This document shows, one piece after another, positions 1 to 6,052 of a stretch of 9,687 nucleotides of DNA. The stretch lies in assembly GCA_041653495.1 (NCBI GenBank), contig JBAZFF010000018.1:1-9687 (forward strand), read 5' to 3'. The stretch is from JBAZFF01 sp041653495. GTDB taxonomy: Bacteria > Patescibacteriota > Minisyncoccia > Minisyncoccales > RBG-13-42-11. The notes under the pieces were generated by a model. It was not told the origin of the DNA. It searched no databases and saw nothing but the letters and a program-made list of their open reading frames with translations. Made by a program: the position numbers and the translations under genes. Position 1 is the stretch's first letter, and each line of letters starts with the position of its first letter.

Positions 1-1076
1 TCTGACGATCCCCCGTAGCTTATGAACGGCAAAGGTATTCCCGTTAAGGGCACTAATCCCATCATTGCTCCAATATTAACAAAACTTTGGACAATTATCC
101 AGCTGCTGATCCCGATAGCGGTCAGCTTAAAGAACGGGTCTTTGGACTGCTTGGCCGCCAAGAACCCCCTCCAGCAGAAGGTAATAAGCAGGGCTAGCAG
201 GAAGAAAGCCCCCACAAAGCCCGTTTCTTCCGAGAATACGGCGAAAATGGAGTCAGATATCGTCTGGGGCAGGAATCCCGCCTTCTGGGCGCTCATACCG
301 AGCCCCAGGCCGAATATTCCGCCGGACCCTATGGCTATCAGGGACTGTTTCAGCTGGTATCCCATTCCCATGGGATCCAGGTCGGGATTCAAAAAAACCA
401 AGAATCTGTTCACCCTATAAGGGGCGACCTTAATGAGCAGCAGGAGGCCTCCAGCCCCGGTAAGAAGTATCAGCAGGTTTTCCTTGATTGATGTCCCCGA
501 GGCAAAATACATTAAGAATCCGATCGTTATTATCACCCCCAGAGTGCTGATATTGGATTGCAAGAACAAAAGGAGGATTATTACCGCAGCCATTGTCCCG
601 AAAGCCAGGAATGTCTGGCTTACACCTATCCTTCCGAAAACAGGATTCTCTTTGTTTTTTCTTCCCGCCAGCCAGCTTGCAAGATAGAAAATAAAAGTAA
701 GCTTCAGTAATTCCGAGGGCTGGAAAGAAAAGGGGCCCAAGACAATCCACCTGGCGGCGTCGCCCTCTTTCATGCCTAAAAAAGGGATAAAGACAAGCGC
801 CATCAGAAAAAAAGTGGCGAGCAGGAGCATCGGAGTTATCTTCCTTATTCTGTTTAAGTCTAATCTGTAAGCTAAATATCCCAGAATAAGCCCCGGGATT
901 ATTCCCCTGGTCAGCTGGTGCTTTAAGAAAAAATAAGTGTCGTCCCCGAACTTCAACGAGTAGGATGCGGAAACGCTGGCCAATATCAAAAGCCCGAGGC
1001 AGAGCAGGGACAATGTCGTGCCCAAAAGCACCATGTCCGGATTCCCAACTTTTTTATCCAGCCAGTCTCTTAACAT
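1..1076 (-). CDS. ftsW: Peptidoglycan glycosyltransferase FtsW (SEDS), C-terminus cut by window edge
   Basis: A polytopic SEDS-family enzyme that polymerises lipid II during cell division. 358 codons are visible, with no stop before the edge. The start ATG 1076 overlaps murD by 23 bases; the N-terminus MLRDWLDKKVGNPDMVLL leads into the first membrane helix. Matches to the family include ARWIVLGPFSFQPSELLK (108-125), the loop GLGLGMSAQKAGFLPQ ending in ISDSIFAVFSEETG with the conserved catalytic Asp at about 275, and PLPFISYGGSS at the cut end, a hallmark normally followed by the last membrane helix. About nine to ten hydrophobic segments are visible. A GGGGAGA lies 15 bases before the start, a long spacing, so translation probably depends on murD. 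A later in-frame ATG at 1034 would shorten it by 14 residues. RodA is the alternative SEDS member; adjacency to murD favours FtsW. Confidence 0.95.
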   Translation of the reverse strand, partial: MLRDWLDKKVGNPDMVLLGTTLSLLCLGLLILASVSASYSLKFGDDTYFFLKHQLTRGIIPGLILGYLAYRLDLNRIRKITPMLLLATFFLMALVFIPFLGMKEGDAARWIVLGPFSFQPSELLKLTFIFYLASWLAGRKNKENPVFGRIGVSQTFLAFGTMAAVIILLLFLQSNISTLGVIITIGFLMYFASGTSIKENLLILLTGAGGLLLLIKVAPYRVNRFLVFLNPDLDPMGMGYQLKQSLIAIGSGGIFGLGLGMSAQKAGFLPQTISDSIFAVFSEETGFVGAFFLLALLITFCWRGFLAAKQSKDPFFKLTAIGISSWIIVQSFVNIGAMMGLVPLTGIPLPFISYGGSS

Positions 1077-2292
1077 ATTTTTTAAACATATCTCCCCTTT
1101 CTTTATAATCTCTAAACATCCCAAAACTCGGGGAAGCCGGAGACATAAGGCATATTTTTCCCTTCCCAGTTTTTTCAAAACACAGCTTTACCGCCTCCTC
1201 CATGTTTTTTGCAAAGAAATGCCTTATTTTTTTATTTTTGTCCAAGCCGGACACTTCTTTCCAGATTCTTCTTCCCGTAGGCAGAAAAAGAACGAGCGTC
1301 TTTATCCTGCTTTTTATGATTCCTTTGGCCAATTTCTTGAAATCCAGCCCCCTGTCAAATCCGCCGAGAATTACGGTTTCCACGTTGTTTCCCAAAGAAT
1401 CTATGGCCAGCAGGGCGGCTTCTGGTATTGTGGCCAGAGAATCATTATAAAAAGTAATTCCCTTGAAAGTTCCCACCAATTCCAATCTGTTTTCCAGCCC
1501 CTTGAATCTTTTGATCGCTCTTTCTGCAACGGCGGAAGGTATTTTGAATATCTTAGCCGCTTCCCTGGCGGCATTTCTGTCTAATTCGTAATATTCTCCC
1601 AATATCGGAATCTTTCTGGCCTTTGATTTCTTGCAGAAGGAAGAGACCAGCTTGTCTTTTGAATTATAAATCAAATAGTCCCCTCTCTTTTGGTGCAGAG
1701 TAATATTCGCCTTGGCCCTGGCGTATTCTTTAAAGCTTCTGTAATAATCCAGATGTTCCGGGAATATGTTTAAGAATACGGAAACATGCGGGCTCTTTCT
1801 CAAGCCGTAGAGCTGGTGGCTGGAGAGTTCGTGCACAAAGATGTCTTTCTTAGCTGCTTTATCCAGAAAAGAAAGGACGGGAGTTCCGATATTCCCGAGC
1901 AAATGCACTTTCTTTCCTCCCGCTTTCAGTATTTCGTAGATAAGCGAACTGGTAGTGCTCTTTCCTTTTGTTCCGGTAATCCCGACTATTACGCCCGGGC
2001 AGTTATCAAAAAACAATTCCGTTTGAGTCGTGATTCTAGGGAGAATATGTTCGGGCAGGGATTTAAACGGTATTCCCGGAGATTTTATGATCACGTCGTA
2101 ATCCTTTAAATGCGAAAGGTAATCCTTGCCCAAAAAGAACTTGGCTTTCTCCTTGGTTCTCAGGTCCGGGTTTGCATCGGCAACGGCTAATTCGCTCTTT
2201 GGGAAGTGTTTCTTTAGAAAAAGGAAAGTGTCTTTTCCTTCTCTCCCGTAGCCCAAAATCATTATTTTTTTGTTCCTGAAATCCATCTTCAT
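1054..2292 (-). CDS. murD: MurD-family UDP-MurNAc-L-Ala:glutamate ligase (MurD2-like)
   Basis: A 412-residue cytoplasmic Mur ligase that uses ATP to add glutamate to UDP-MurNAc-L-Ala. Residues 1-95 form the UDP-binding domain (KKIMILGYGREG). The ATP domain has the P-loop GTKGKST (107-113), ELSSHQ (155-160), PEHLDYY (178-184) and K194 at the carbamylated-lysine position. The C-terminal domain has NRLE (268-271), NDSLATIP (283-290), GGFDRG (310-315) and SPASPSFGMFRDYKERG (384-400). Aligned by eye to E. coli MurD, residues near the D-Glu pocket differ: K319 is L286, K348 is R314 and F422 is Y396, while T321 and S415 are kept. With MurL nearby this suggests an L-Glu-adding MurD2, though a standard MurD is not excluded. 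ATG 2292 has no Shine-Dalgarno; an in-frame ATG two codons later is an alternative start. It overlaps ftsW by 23 bases. Confidence 0.92.
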   Translation of the reverse strand: MKMDFRNKKIMILGYGREGKDTFLFLKKHFPKSELAVADANPDLRTKEKAKFFLGKDYLSHLKDYDVIIKSPGIPFKSLPEHILPRITTQTELFFDNCPGVIVGITGTKGKSTTSSLIYEILKAGGKKVHLLGNIGTPVLSFLDKAAKKDIFVHELSSHQLYGLRKSPHVSVFLNIFPEHLDYYRSFKEYARAKANITLHQKRGDYLIYNSKDKLVSSFCKKSKARKIPILGEYYELDRNAAREAAKIFKIPSAVAERAIKRFKGLENRLELVGTFKGITFYNDSLATIPEAALLAIDSLGNNVETVILGGFDRGLDFKKLAKGIIKSRIKTLVLFLPTGRRIWKEVSGLDKNKKIRHFFAKNMEEAVKLCFEKTGKGKICLMSPASPSFGMFRDYKERGDMFKKYVKRLAG

Positions 2293-2309
2293 TATATAAA
2301 AATAGCATA
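2291..2309 (-). promoter_or_regulatory. Candidate promoter -10 elements for murD-ftsW
   Basis: After the terminator the minus strand is very AT-rich and contains TATAAT (2296-2291), overlapping the first murD ATG, and TATGCT (2309-2304). No convincing -35 box is seen at 16-18 bases upstream of either. Initiation from either would give a leader of a few bases or none, consistent with the absence of a Shine-Dalgarno before murD. The sequence matches are seen; promoter function is inferred. Confidence 0.35.
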
Positions 2310-2327
2310 AAATAGAGCTTTTTAAAA

Positions 2328-2356
2328 TGAAAGGGGCCTGTTTTCAATTCAGGCCC
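2328..2356 (-). terminator. Intrinsic terminator after the 128-residue gene
   Basis: On the minus strand GGGCCTG (2356-2350) pairs perfectly with CAGGCCC (2340-2334) around a 9-base loop, followed by CTTTCATTTT (2333-2324). The stop codon of the 128-residue gene is inside the loop. The stem is short but GC-rich and the T tract is interrupted, so termination may be partial. It would separate the unit that begins upstream of 9687 from murD-ftsW. Confidence 0.65.
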
Positions 2357-2730
2357 TGCCATTTTCCCCTGAGGGACGGATTGAGATATTCTATGGTCTC
2401 TTTTATGCTCTTGATATCTTCCTCCTTCAGCTTCCGGGCAGCTGCTTTGCCGGAGGATATATGGTTCTCCAAGAAGGAAATGCGTCCTAACGGCGTAAAG
2501 TTAGTGCATTTCACGTATCCCTGTCCAGCCAATGTTTCCAGGTCTAAGCCCAGCTGAACCGACAGAATGTTTTCAAATTCGTAGAAGGCCGGTACTCTCT
2601 GGATCTTTCTGACGCAGGCGACGAAATTAGCGAGGATAACTTCGGCTTGCCCGTATCTGTAACAGATATAAAGGATCGCCTTCAGCATCTCCAAGCGCTC
2701 TTTCGGATCTGCTGTCATTGCTATAGTCAT
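2344..2730 (-). CDS. Small protein of unknown function, possible winged-helix-like fold
   Basis: A 128-residue protein that I do not recognise. The perfect ribosome-binding site, a 25-base gap after murL and a terminator overlapping its stop argue strongly that it is real. It has no signal peptide or membrane segment and should be cytoplasmic. It looks largely helical (about 9-40, 49-68, 86-118). The stretch LGLDLETLAGQGYVKCTNFTPLG (61-83) resembles the recognition helix and wing of small winged-helix proteins (L-x-x-L-x-x-x-GYV ... T-x-x-G), which is only a weak fold hint. Its three Cys (C23, C39, C75) are spread out and do not form an obvious metal site. It is the last gene of the unit that includes mraY and murL and sits just before murD, so a link to precursor synthesis or its control is possible but unproven. 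If TGA were read as glycine the frame would run on into the murD region, which is unlikely given the terminator. Confidence 0.8.
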   Translation of the reverse strand: MTIAMTADPKERLEMLKAILYICYRYGQAEVILANFVACVRKIQRVPAFYEFENILSVQLGLDLETLAGQGYVKCTNFTPLGRISFLENHISSGKAAARKLKEEDIKSIKETIEYLNPSLRGKWQGLN

Positions 2731-2734
2731 ATTC

Positions 2735-2744
2735 CACCTCCTTT
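2735..2744 (-). promoter_or_regulatory. Perfect Shine-Dalgarno for the 128-residue gene
   Basis: The minus strand reads AAAGGAGGTG, a full-length match to the canonical anti-Shine-Dalgarno at the 3' end of 16S rRNA. Six bases separate GGAGG from ATG 2730, an optimal spacing. This fixes the start at 2730 rather than the in-frame ATG four codons later. It is the only strong ribosome-binding site in the window. Confidence 0.85.
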
Positions 2745-2747
2745 GTG

Positions 2748-2763
2748 TAAAATAGCTATTTTA
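2748..2763. repeat. 16-bp perfect palindrome at the end of murL
   Basis: TAAAATAGCTATTTTA is its own reverse complement, centred on 2755/2756. It spans the murL stop codon and sits just upstream of the strong Shine-Dalgarno of the next gene. As RNA it would be a weak, AU-rich hairpin. As DNA it has the symmetry of a dimeric repressor site. It could also be chance in AT-rich sequence. Confidence 0.35.
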
Positions 2764-4021
2764 TCTTGGGCAGTATTTTTTCTTCGAAATATCTGAGCAA
2801 AGCGGGCTGCGTCCCTTTTTCTATAAGCTTATTCTTTTCCCAGGCTATGTTCAAGGCCGTCAAGCTTTCCTCCCTCGTCCCCACGCATTCAAACGGCTTT
2901 ATCTCCCTTTCCCCTATCAGCCCTTCCAATACTGGAATTAATTTCTCGTCCTCAAACAAATTCTTCCCGAAAATATCTAAAATAACTTCCTTGTCCAAAA
3001 AAGGATAGAGTATTAAAAAAGCAAAAAGGCATTTGGGGCATTCTCCGCACCATTTCCCGGAAGGCTTTTTCGTCCCAGAATAAGTCTTATGGGCTTCGTT
3101 GCAACTTAAGAAAGAAGAGAAATATTGCGGATACTTGGCAAACATGCTGGCTATCTGGAGCTCGGTAAACATCCTCAAGAAGCTGAAGTATTCTATCTCC
3201 CTTGAAAGGTAGTCTCGGCAGTATCCCCGGAATATCTTTTCAAATTCATAGCTTTTAGACCACTGGTGGTTCACCACCATCCCTTCGTATTCCACGTTCC
3301 CCTCCTCTGCGCTCCTTTCGTTGGACAGGGCGATATACTTGTGGTTGAAGACCTTCGCAACCAAAACGGCGAGGAATGCCAAATATGCGGAAAAAGGAGT
3401 GTGCCCGTTCAGATATCCTTTCTGATTCAGTTCCAGGAGCTTTGAATCTATCTTCCTTTCGGCAATCACGGGATCACATCCGGCGATCTCCATGACTTTC
3501 ATCGTTGATTCGGTCGGATTCAGGGAAAAGCACTGGATTTTCTCTCTTTTCTTGAGTATTTCCAAAGTCACGATGGAATCCTTTCCCCCGCCCACCGGGA
3601 CGAGGTAGCTTTCATTCTTTTTCTCCGCATCAGTTTCCAGTTTTTTTCCGAAAGAAACTATTTCCGGAACGAAAGGCTTTATCTTGTTTTCAAAAAAGAA
3701 TTGCCCCATCCCTTTTTTAATGACCAGCTTCCAGAACTTCTTCTGTTCCGGGCCGATCTCCCCGCATTCTATTTCTATTAAAGGAGAAGAAGCCGATTTC
3801 CAGTAGCTTATCATTTCCGCAATCCCTAAATTAAAAACCAAGTTCTCCAGTCCCCTCTTATTGAATTCCGCCGGAACATTTTTAATCTTTAGGGAAGGAT
3901 TAAAAATAATATCGCCCGTTTTGAAAACAAAAGAAATTCCAAGGTCTTTTCCTGAAATTTCAAAAGAATAGCTTGAGTAGGAAAACTTCGGATATTTTTC
4001 CTGCAATTCTGCCAGTTTCAT
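2756..4021 (-). CDS. murL: MurL-type UDP-MurNAc-L-Ala-L-Glu epimerase (PP-loop family)
   Basis: A 421-residue soluble protein. The diagnostic segment is LVPVGGGKDSIVTLEIL, with a PP-loop-like GGGKDS at 144-149 as in ATP-pyrophosphatase enzymes that adenylate a carboxylate, followed by SLNPT (166-170) and NERSAEEGN (234-242). A cysteine cluster, C307 and C325-x2-C328-x2-C331 (WCGECPKC), may bind a metal. This matches my recollection of MurL, described in Xanthomonas, where it uses ATP to invert the L-Glu of UDP-MurNAc-L-Ala-L-Glu to D-Glu after MurD2 has added L-Glu. Its position between mraY and a MurD-family gene supports the same job here. ATG 4021 comes one base after the mraY TAA (TAATATG) with no Shine-Dalgarno, so translation is probably coupled. 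The stop is TAG. The alternative is another PP-loop enzyme of unknown substrate; identification rests on motif recognition without a search. Confidence 0.8.
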   Translation of the reverse strand: MKLAELQEKYPKFSYSSYSFEISGKDLGISFVFKTGDIIFNPSLKIKNVPAEFNKRGLENLVFNLGIAEMISYWKSASSPLIEIECGEIGPEQKKFWKLVIKKGMGQFFFENKIKPFVPEIVSFGKKLETDAEKKNESYLVPVGGGKDSIVTLEILKKREKIQCFSLNPTESTMKVMEIAGCDPVIAERKIDSKLLELNQKGYLNGHTPFSAYLAFLAVLVAKVFNHKYIALSNERSAEEGNVEYEGMVVNHQWSKSYEFEKIFRGYCRDYLSREIEYFSFLRMFTELQIASMFAKYPQYFSSFLSCNEAHKTYSGTKKPSGKWCGECPKCLFAFLILYPFLDKEVILDIFGKNLFEDEKLIPVLEGLIGEREIKPFECVGTREESLTALNIAWEKNKLIEKGTQPALLRYFEEKILPKIK

Positions 4022-4022
4022 A

Positions 4023-5090
4023 TTAGCCGAAAAGCCTAATTGTAAGCCCGACTACGGCAGCTATCATTCCGATGACCCAGAATCTCATTGTCACCTGTTC
4101 CGGCTTCCAGCCCTTAGCCTCGTAATGCAAGTGCAGAGGGGAGGCCAAAAATATCTTCTTCTTTCTGAATCTTTTTGATAACAGCTGCAATATTACGGAA
4201 GCCGCTTCCAAAACAAGCAGCAGGGCTATTATAGGAAGGACGAGCAATGAATCGGTAAGGAAAGCGACGACGGTCAGGGTGGCGCAAAGTCCCATGACTC
4301 CGGTTTCCCCCATATAGAACTTGGCAGGAGGTATGTTGTGCCACAAGAACGCCAGAAGCGCCCCGATTATCACCGCGCAGAATGCAGCCAGGTCAATCTG
4401 GCCTATAAAAAGGGATATTCCGGCAAACGCCCCGAATATATAAATGAAAGCTCCGCCAGCCAGCCCGTCTATCCCGTCTATCACTCCTCCGGCATAAATA
4501 GCCAGCATCACCACGACGAAAAGCGGTATATACCAGCCGTCAATCCCGAAATCTCCTATCCCAGGCACGTGTATGGTATGGAAATCAAGCCTGAAGTAGA
4601 ACCACAAAGCTCCGATTAATCCTATCATGGCCACTAAGAACAGCCTTTTTCTTAGGCTTACTCCCCCGCCTATGTATTTTCCCTTTCCGAAGACCTGGAG
4701 CAAATCATCCGCGAGCCCGAGCAAGGAAGCGGAAACAAGGGTGAAGAGAGGAAGCCAGGTCTGGCCCCTGCTCAGAAAGTCCAATTTATCCAGCCACCAG
4801 ACGTCGGTAAATTTAGCTATCAGATGGAAAACAAAAATCAGAATCAGGACGCTGGCCCAGACCAGGATTCCTCCGCATCTTGGAACTTTCACTTCGCCCT
4901 CCGAATGGAACTTTTTAAAAAAGGGAAGCTCTCCCCCGTCCACCGCTTTGTCTCTCACCTCTTTCCTCCAAAGCTTGTATTTGTACAGTTGTTTTAACAG
5001 AAAAGGGGTGAGCCAAAAAGCGAAAAGGAAGCTCAAAGTTCCCAAGGTGAATATCTTTATTACGTCTATGGCGGTTTCCGGAAAATACAT
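4023..5090 (-). CDS. mraY: Phospho-N-acetylmuramoyl-pentapeptide transferase (lipid I synthase), divergent
   Basis: An integral membrane enzyme that moves phospho-MurNAc-pentapeptide from UDP to undecaprenyl phosphate. I chose ATG 5090 (355 residues), five bases after the preceding stop; an in-frame TTG at 5102 would add four residues and overlap the upstream gene. About ten hydrophobic segments are visible. Family landmarks are the Asp pair LADD (D128, D129), DGIDGLAGG (205-213), HNIPPAKFYMGE (251-262) and the MraY-specific HxHYEAKGW (320-328). Several positions deviate from the consensus: NxxNLTDG reads YAGGVIDG (both Asn lost), MGD reads MGE (E262), HHHFE reads HLHYE, and TPTMGG reads VPRCGG. 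The overall pattern, the His motif and the MurL, MurD and FtsW neighbours favour MraY over WecA-like transferases, but the altered residues leave the exact sugar substrate less certain. No Shine-Dalgarno precedes the start. Confidence 0.88.
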   Translation of the reverse strand: MYFPETAIDVIKIFTLGTLSFLFAFWLTPFLLKQLYKYKLWRKEVRDKAVDGGELPFFKKFHSEGEVKVPRCGGILVWASVLILIFVFHLIAKFTDVWWLDKLDFLSRGQTWLPLFTLVSASLLGLADDLLQVFGKGKYIGGGVSLRKRLFLVAMIGLIGALWFYFRLDFHTIHVPGIGDFGIDGWYIPLFVVVMLAIYAGGVIDGIDGLAGGAFIYIFGAFAGISLFIGQIDLAAFCAVIIGALLAFLWHNIPPAKFYMGETGVMGLCATLTVVAFLTDSLLVLPIIALLLVLEAASVILQLLSKRFRKKKIFLASPLHLHYEAKGWKPEQVTMRFWVIGMIAAVVGLTIRLFG

Positions 5091-5095
5091 GTTGA

Positions 5096-6052
5096 TTACC
5101 AATTATAGCCGACTTTAAGCCAGTTTACCAGGTTTTTCATTTCTCCGAACCGGTCGTCTGATCCTAAGATAATGCTTACTATGTACCCTTTGTTCTTCGG
5201 CGCTTTCGTCACCAAAACTATGCATTCCTTGGCTTTGGTCGTATACCCCGTTTTCCCTCCGACTAATCCCGGGACTATGCCCAGCAGCTTGTTGGTGTTC
5301 TCCAAGACAGGGCCGTATTCTGAGAATTCCTCGCTGGAGAGGATTTCCCATACCAGGTCTCTTTTTAAAAGGCTCTCGGTCAACGAAAAGATATCCCAAG
5401 AAGTGGAAATATTTATCTGGTTCTGGTCTTCGCCCTTTTTCGGATCAAGCCCCGAAACGCTGTAGAAAACGGTGTCTTCCATACCCAAAGCTACAGCTTC
5501 AGAGTTCATTAGGGAAAGGAATTTTGATTCCCACATCCCGGAATAGTCATCCGCCAAGGCGAAAGCCGCATCGTTGCTGCTCTCCATCAGTAAAGGATAC
5601 AAGAGGTATCTGACGGTGAATTCTTTTCCGGCCTGCAGTTTTCCGAAATCTTCTTCCTGATCTATGGCTTCCTGGGAAACCTTTATCGTGTCCTGCAGGT
5701 TGTAATTTTTCAAAACTATGTCCGCCGTCATCAGCTTGGTTATGCTGGCTATGGGAACCTTCAAGTCCGGAGATTTCTCATAAAGCACCTGGTTCTTCCC
5801 TTTAAAGGGGACGAAGACGGAAAGGGCAGATCTGGCTGTCGTTCCGAATTCGGCCACCTTAGAATCCCTGATCGGGTCGTGGGTGAAGACGATGCTGGCC
5901 GTCTGCATTTCCAGGCTAGTTACGGCTTTCAGATAAAAAAGCTCCTCCAATGTTTCATGCAGGATATTTATCCCCCACCAGAACGGCAGGGCCAGCAAAA
6001 AAGAGATAATTATTATTCTGTAATTATTTTTTTTCTTTTTTTCCTTTACCAT
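5096..6052 (-). CDS. D-alanyl-D-alanine carboxypeptidase, peptidase S11 (low-molecular-mass PBP)
   Basis: A 318-residue penicillin-binding enzyme that removes the terminal D-Ala from peptidoglycan stem peptides outside the membrane. The three active-site motifs of the family are present: SxxK as SITK (S103 nucleophile, K106), SxN as SSN (158-160, followed by DAA) and KTG (267-269, followed by YT). A lysine-rich N-terminus (residues 3-8) and one hydrophobic segment (about 12-30) look like a signal anchor, with no clear cleavage site. At 318 residues it lacks the C-terminal beta domain and amphipathic anchor of PBP5 (about 400), so anchoring is probably N-terminal. ATG 6052 lies inside the end of aspS, preceded by AAGAAGG almost touching the start codon, so initiation is likely coupled. 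It ends six bases before the best mraY start. Placement directly before mraY and the MurL gene fits a cell-wall role. Confidence 0.93.
   Translation of the reverse strand: MVKEKKKKNNYRIIIISFLLALPFWWGINILHETLEELFYLKAVTSLEMQTASIVFTHDPIRDSKVAEFGTTARSALSVFVPFKGKNQVLYEKSPDLKVPIASITKLMTADIVLKNYNLQDTIKVSQEAIDQEEDFGKLQAGKEFTVRYLLYPLLMESSNDAAFALADDYSGMWESKFLSLMNSEAVALGMEDTVFYSVSGLDPKKGEDQNQINISTSWDIFSLTESLLKRDLVWEILSSEEFSEYGPVLENTNKLLGIVPGLVGGKTGYTTKAKECIVLVTKAPKNKGYIVSIILGSDDRFGEMKNLVNWLKVGYNW

Noticed and set aside
1018..1584. Open frame of 188 codons on the plus strand.
   Set aside because: It lies antisense over murD and ftsW, whose motifs are unmistakable. Its translation shows no family motif.
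2344..2346. TGA read as glycine (genetic code 25), which would extend the 128-residue protein.
   Set aside because: The TGA lies in a terminator loop, another TGA directly precedes the kinase ATG, and no confident gene has an internal TGA. The standard code fits everything.
3264..3279. Inverted repeat TGGTGG/CCACCA with a 4-base loop.
   Set aside because: It is inside murL codons for VVNHQW and has no T tract on either side, so it is most likely a coding by-product.
5090..5102. TTG at 5102 as the mraY start.
   Set aside because: It adds only four residues, has no ribosome-binding site and would overlap the previous stop. ATG 5090 is simpler.
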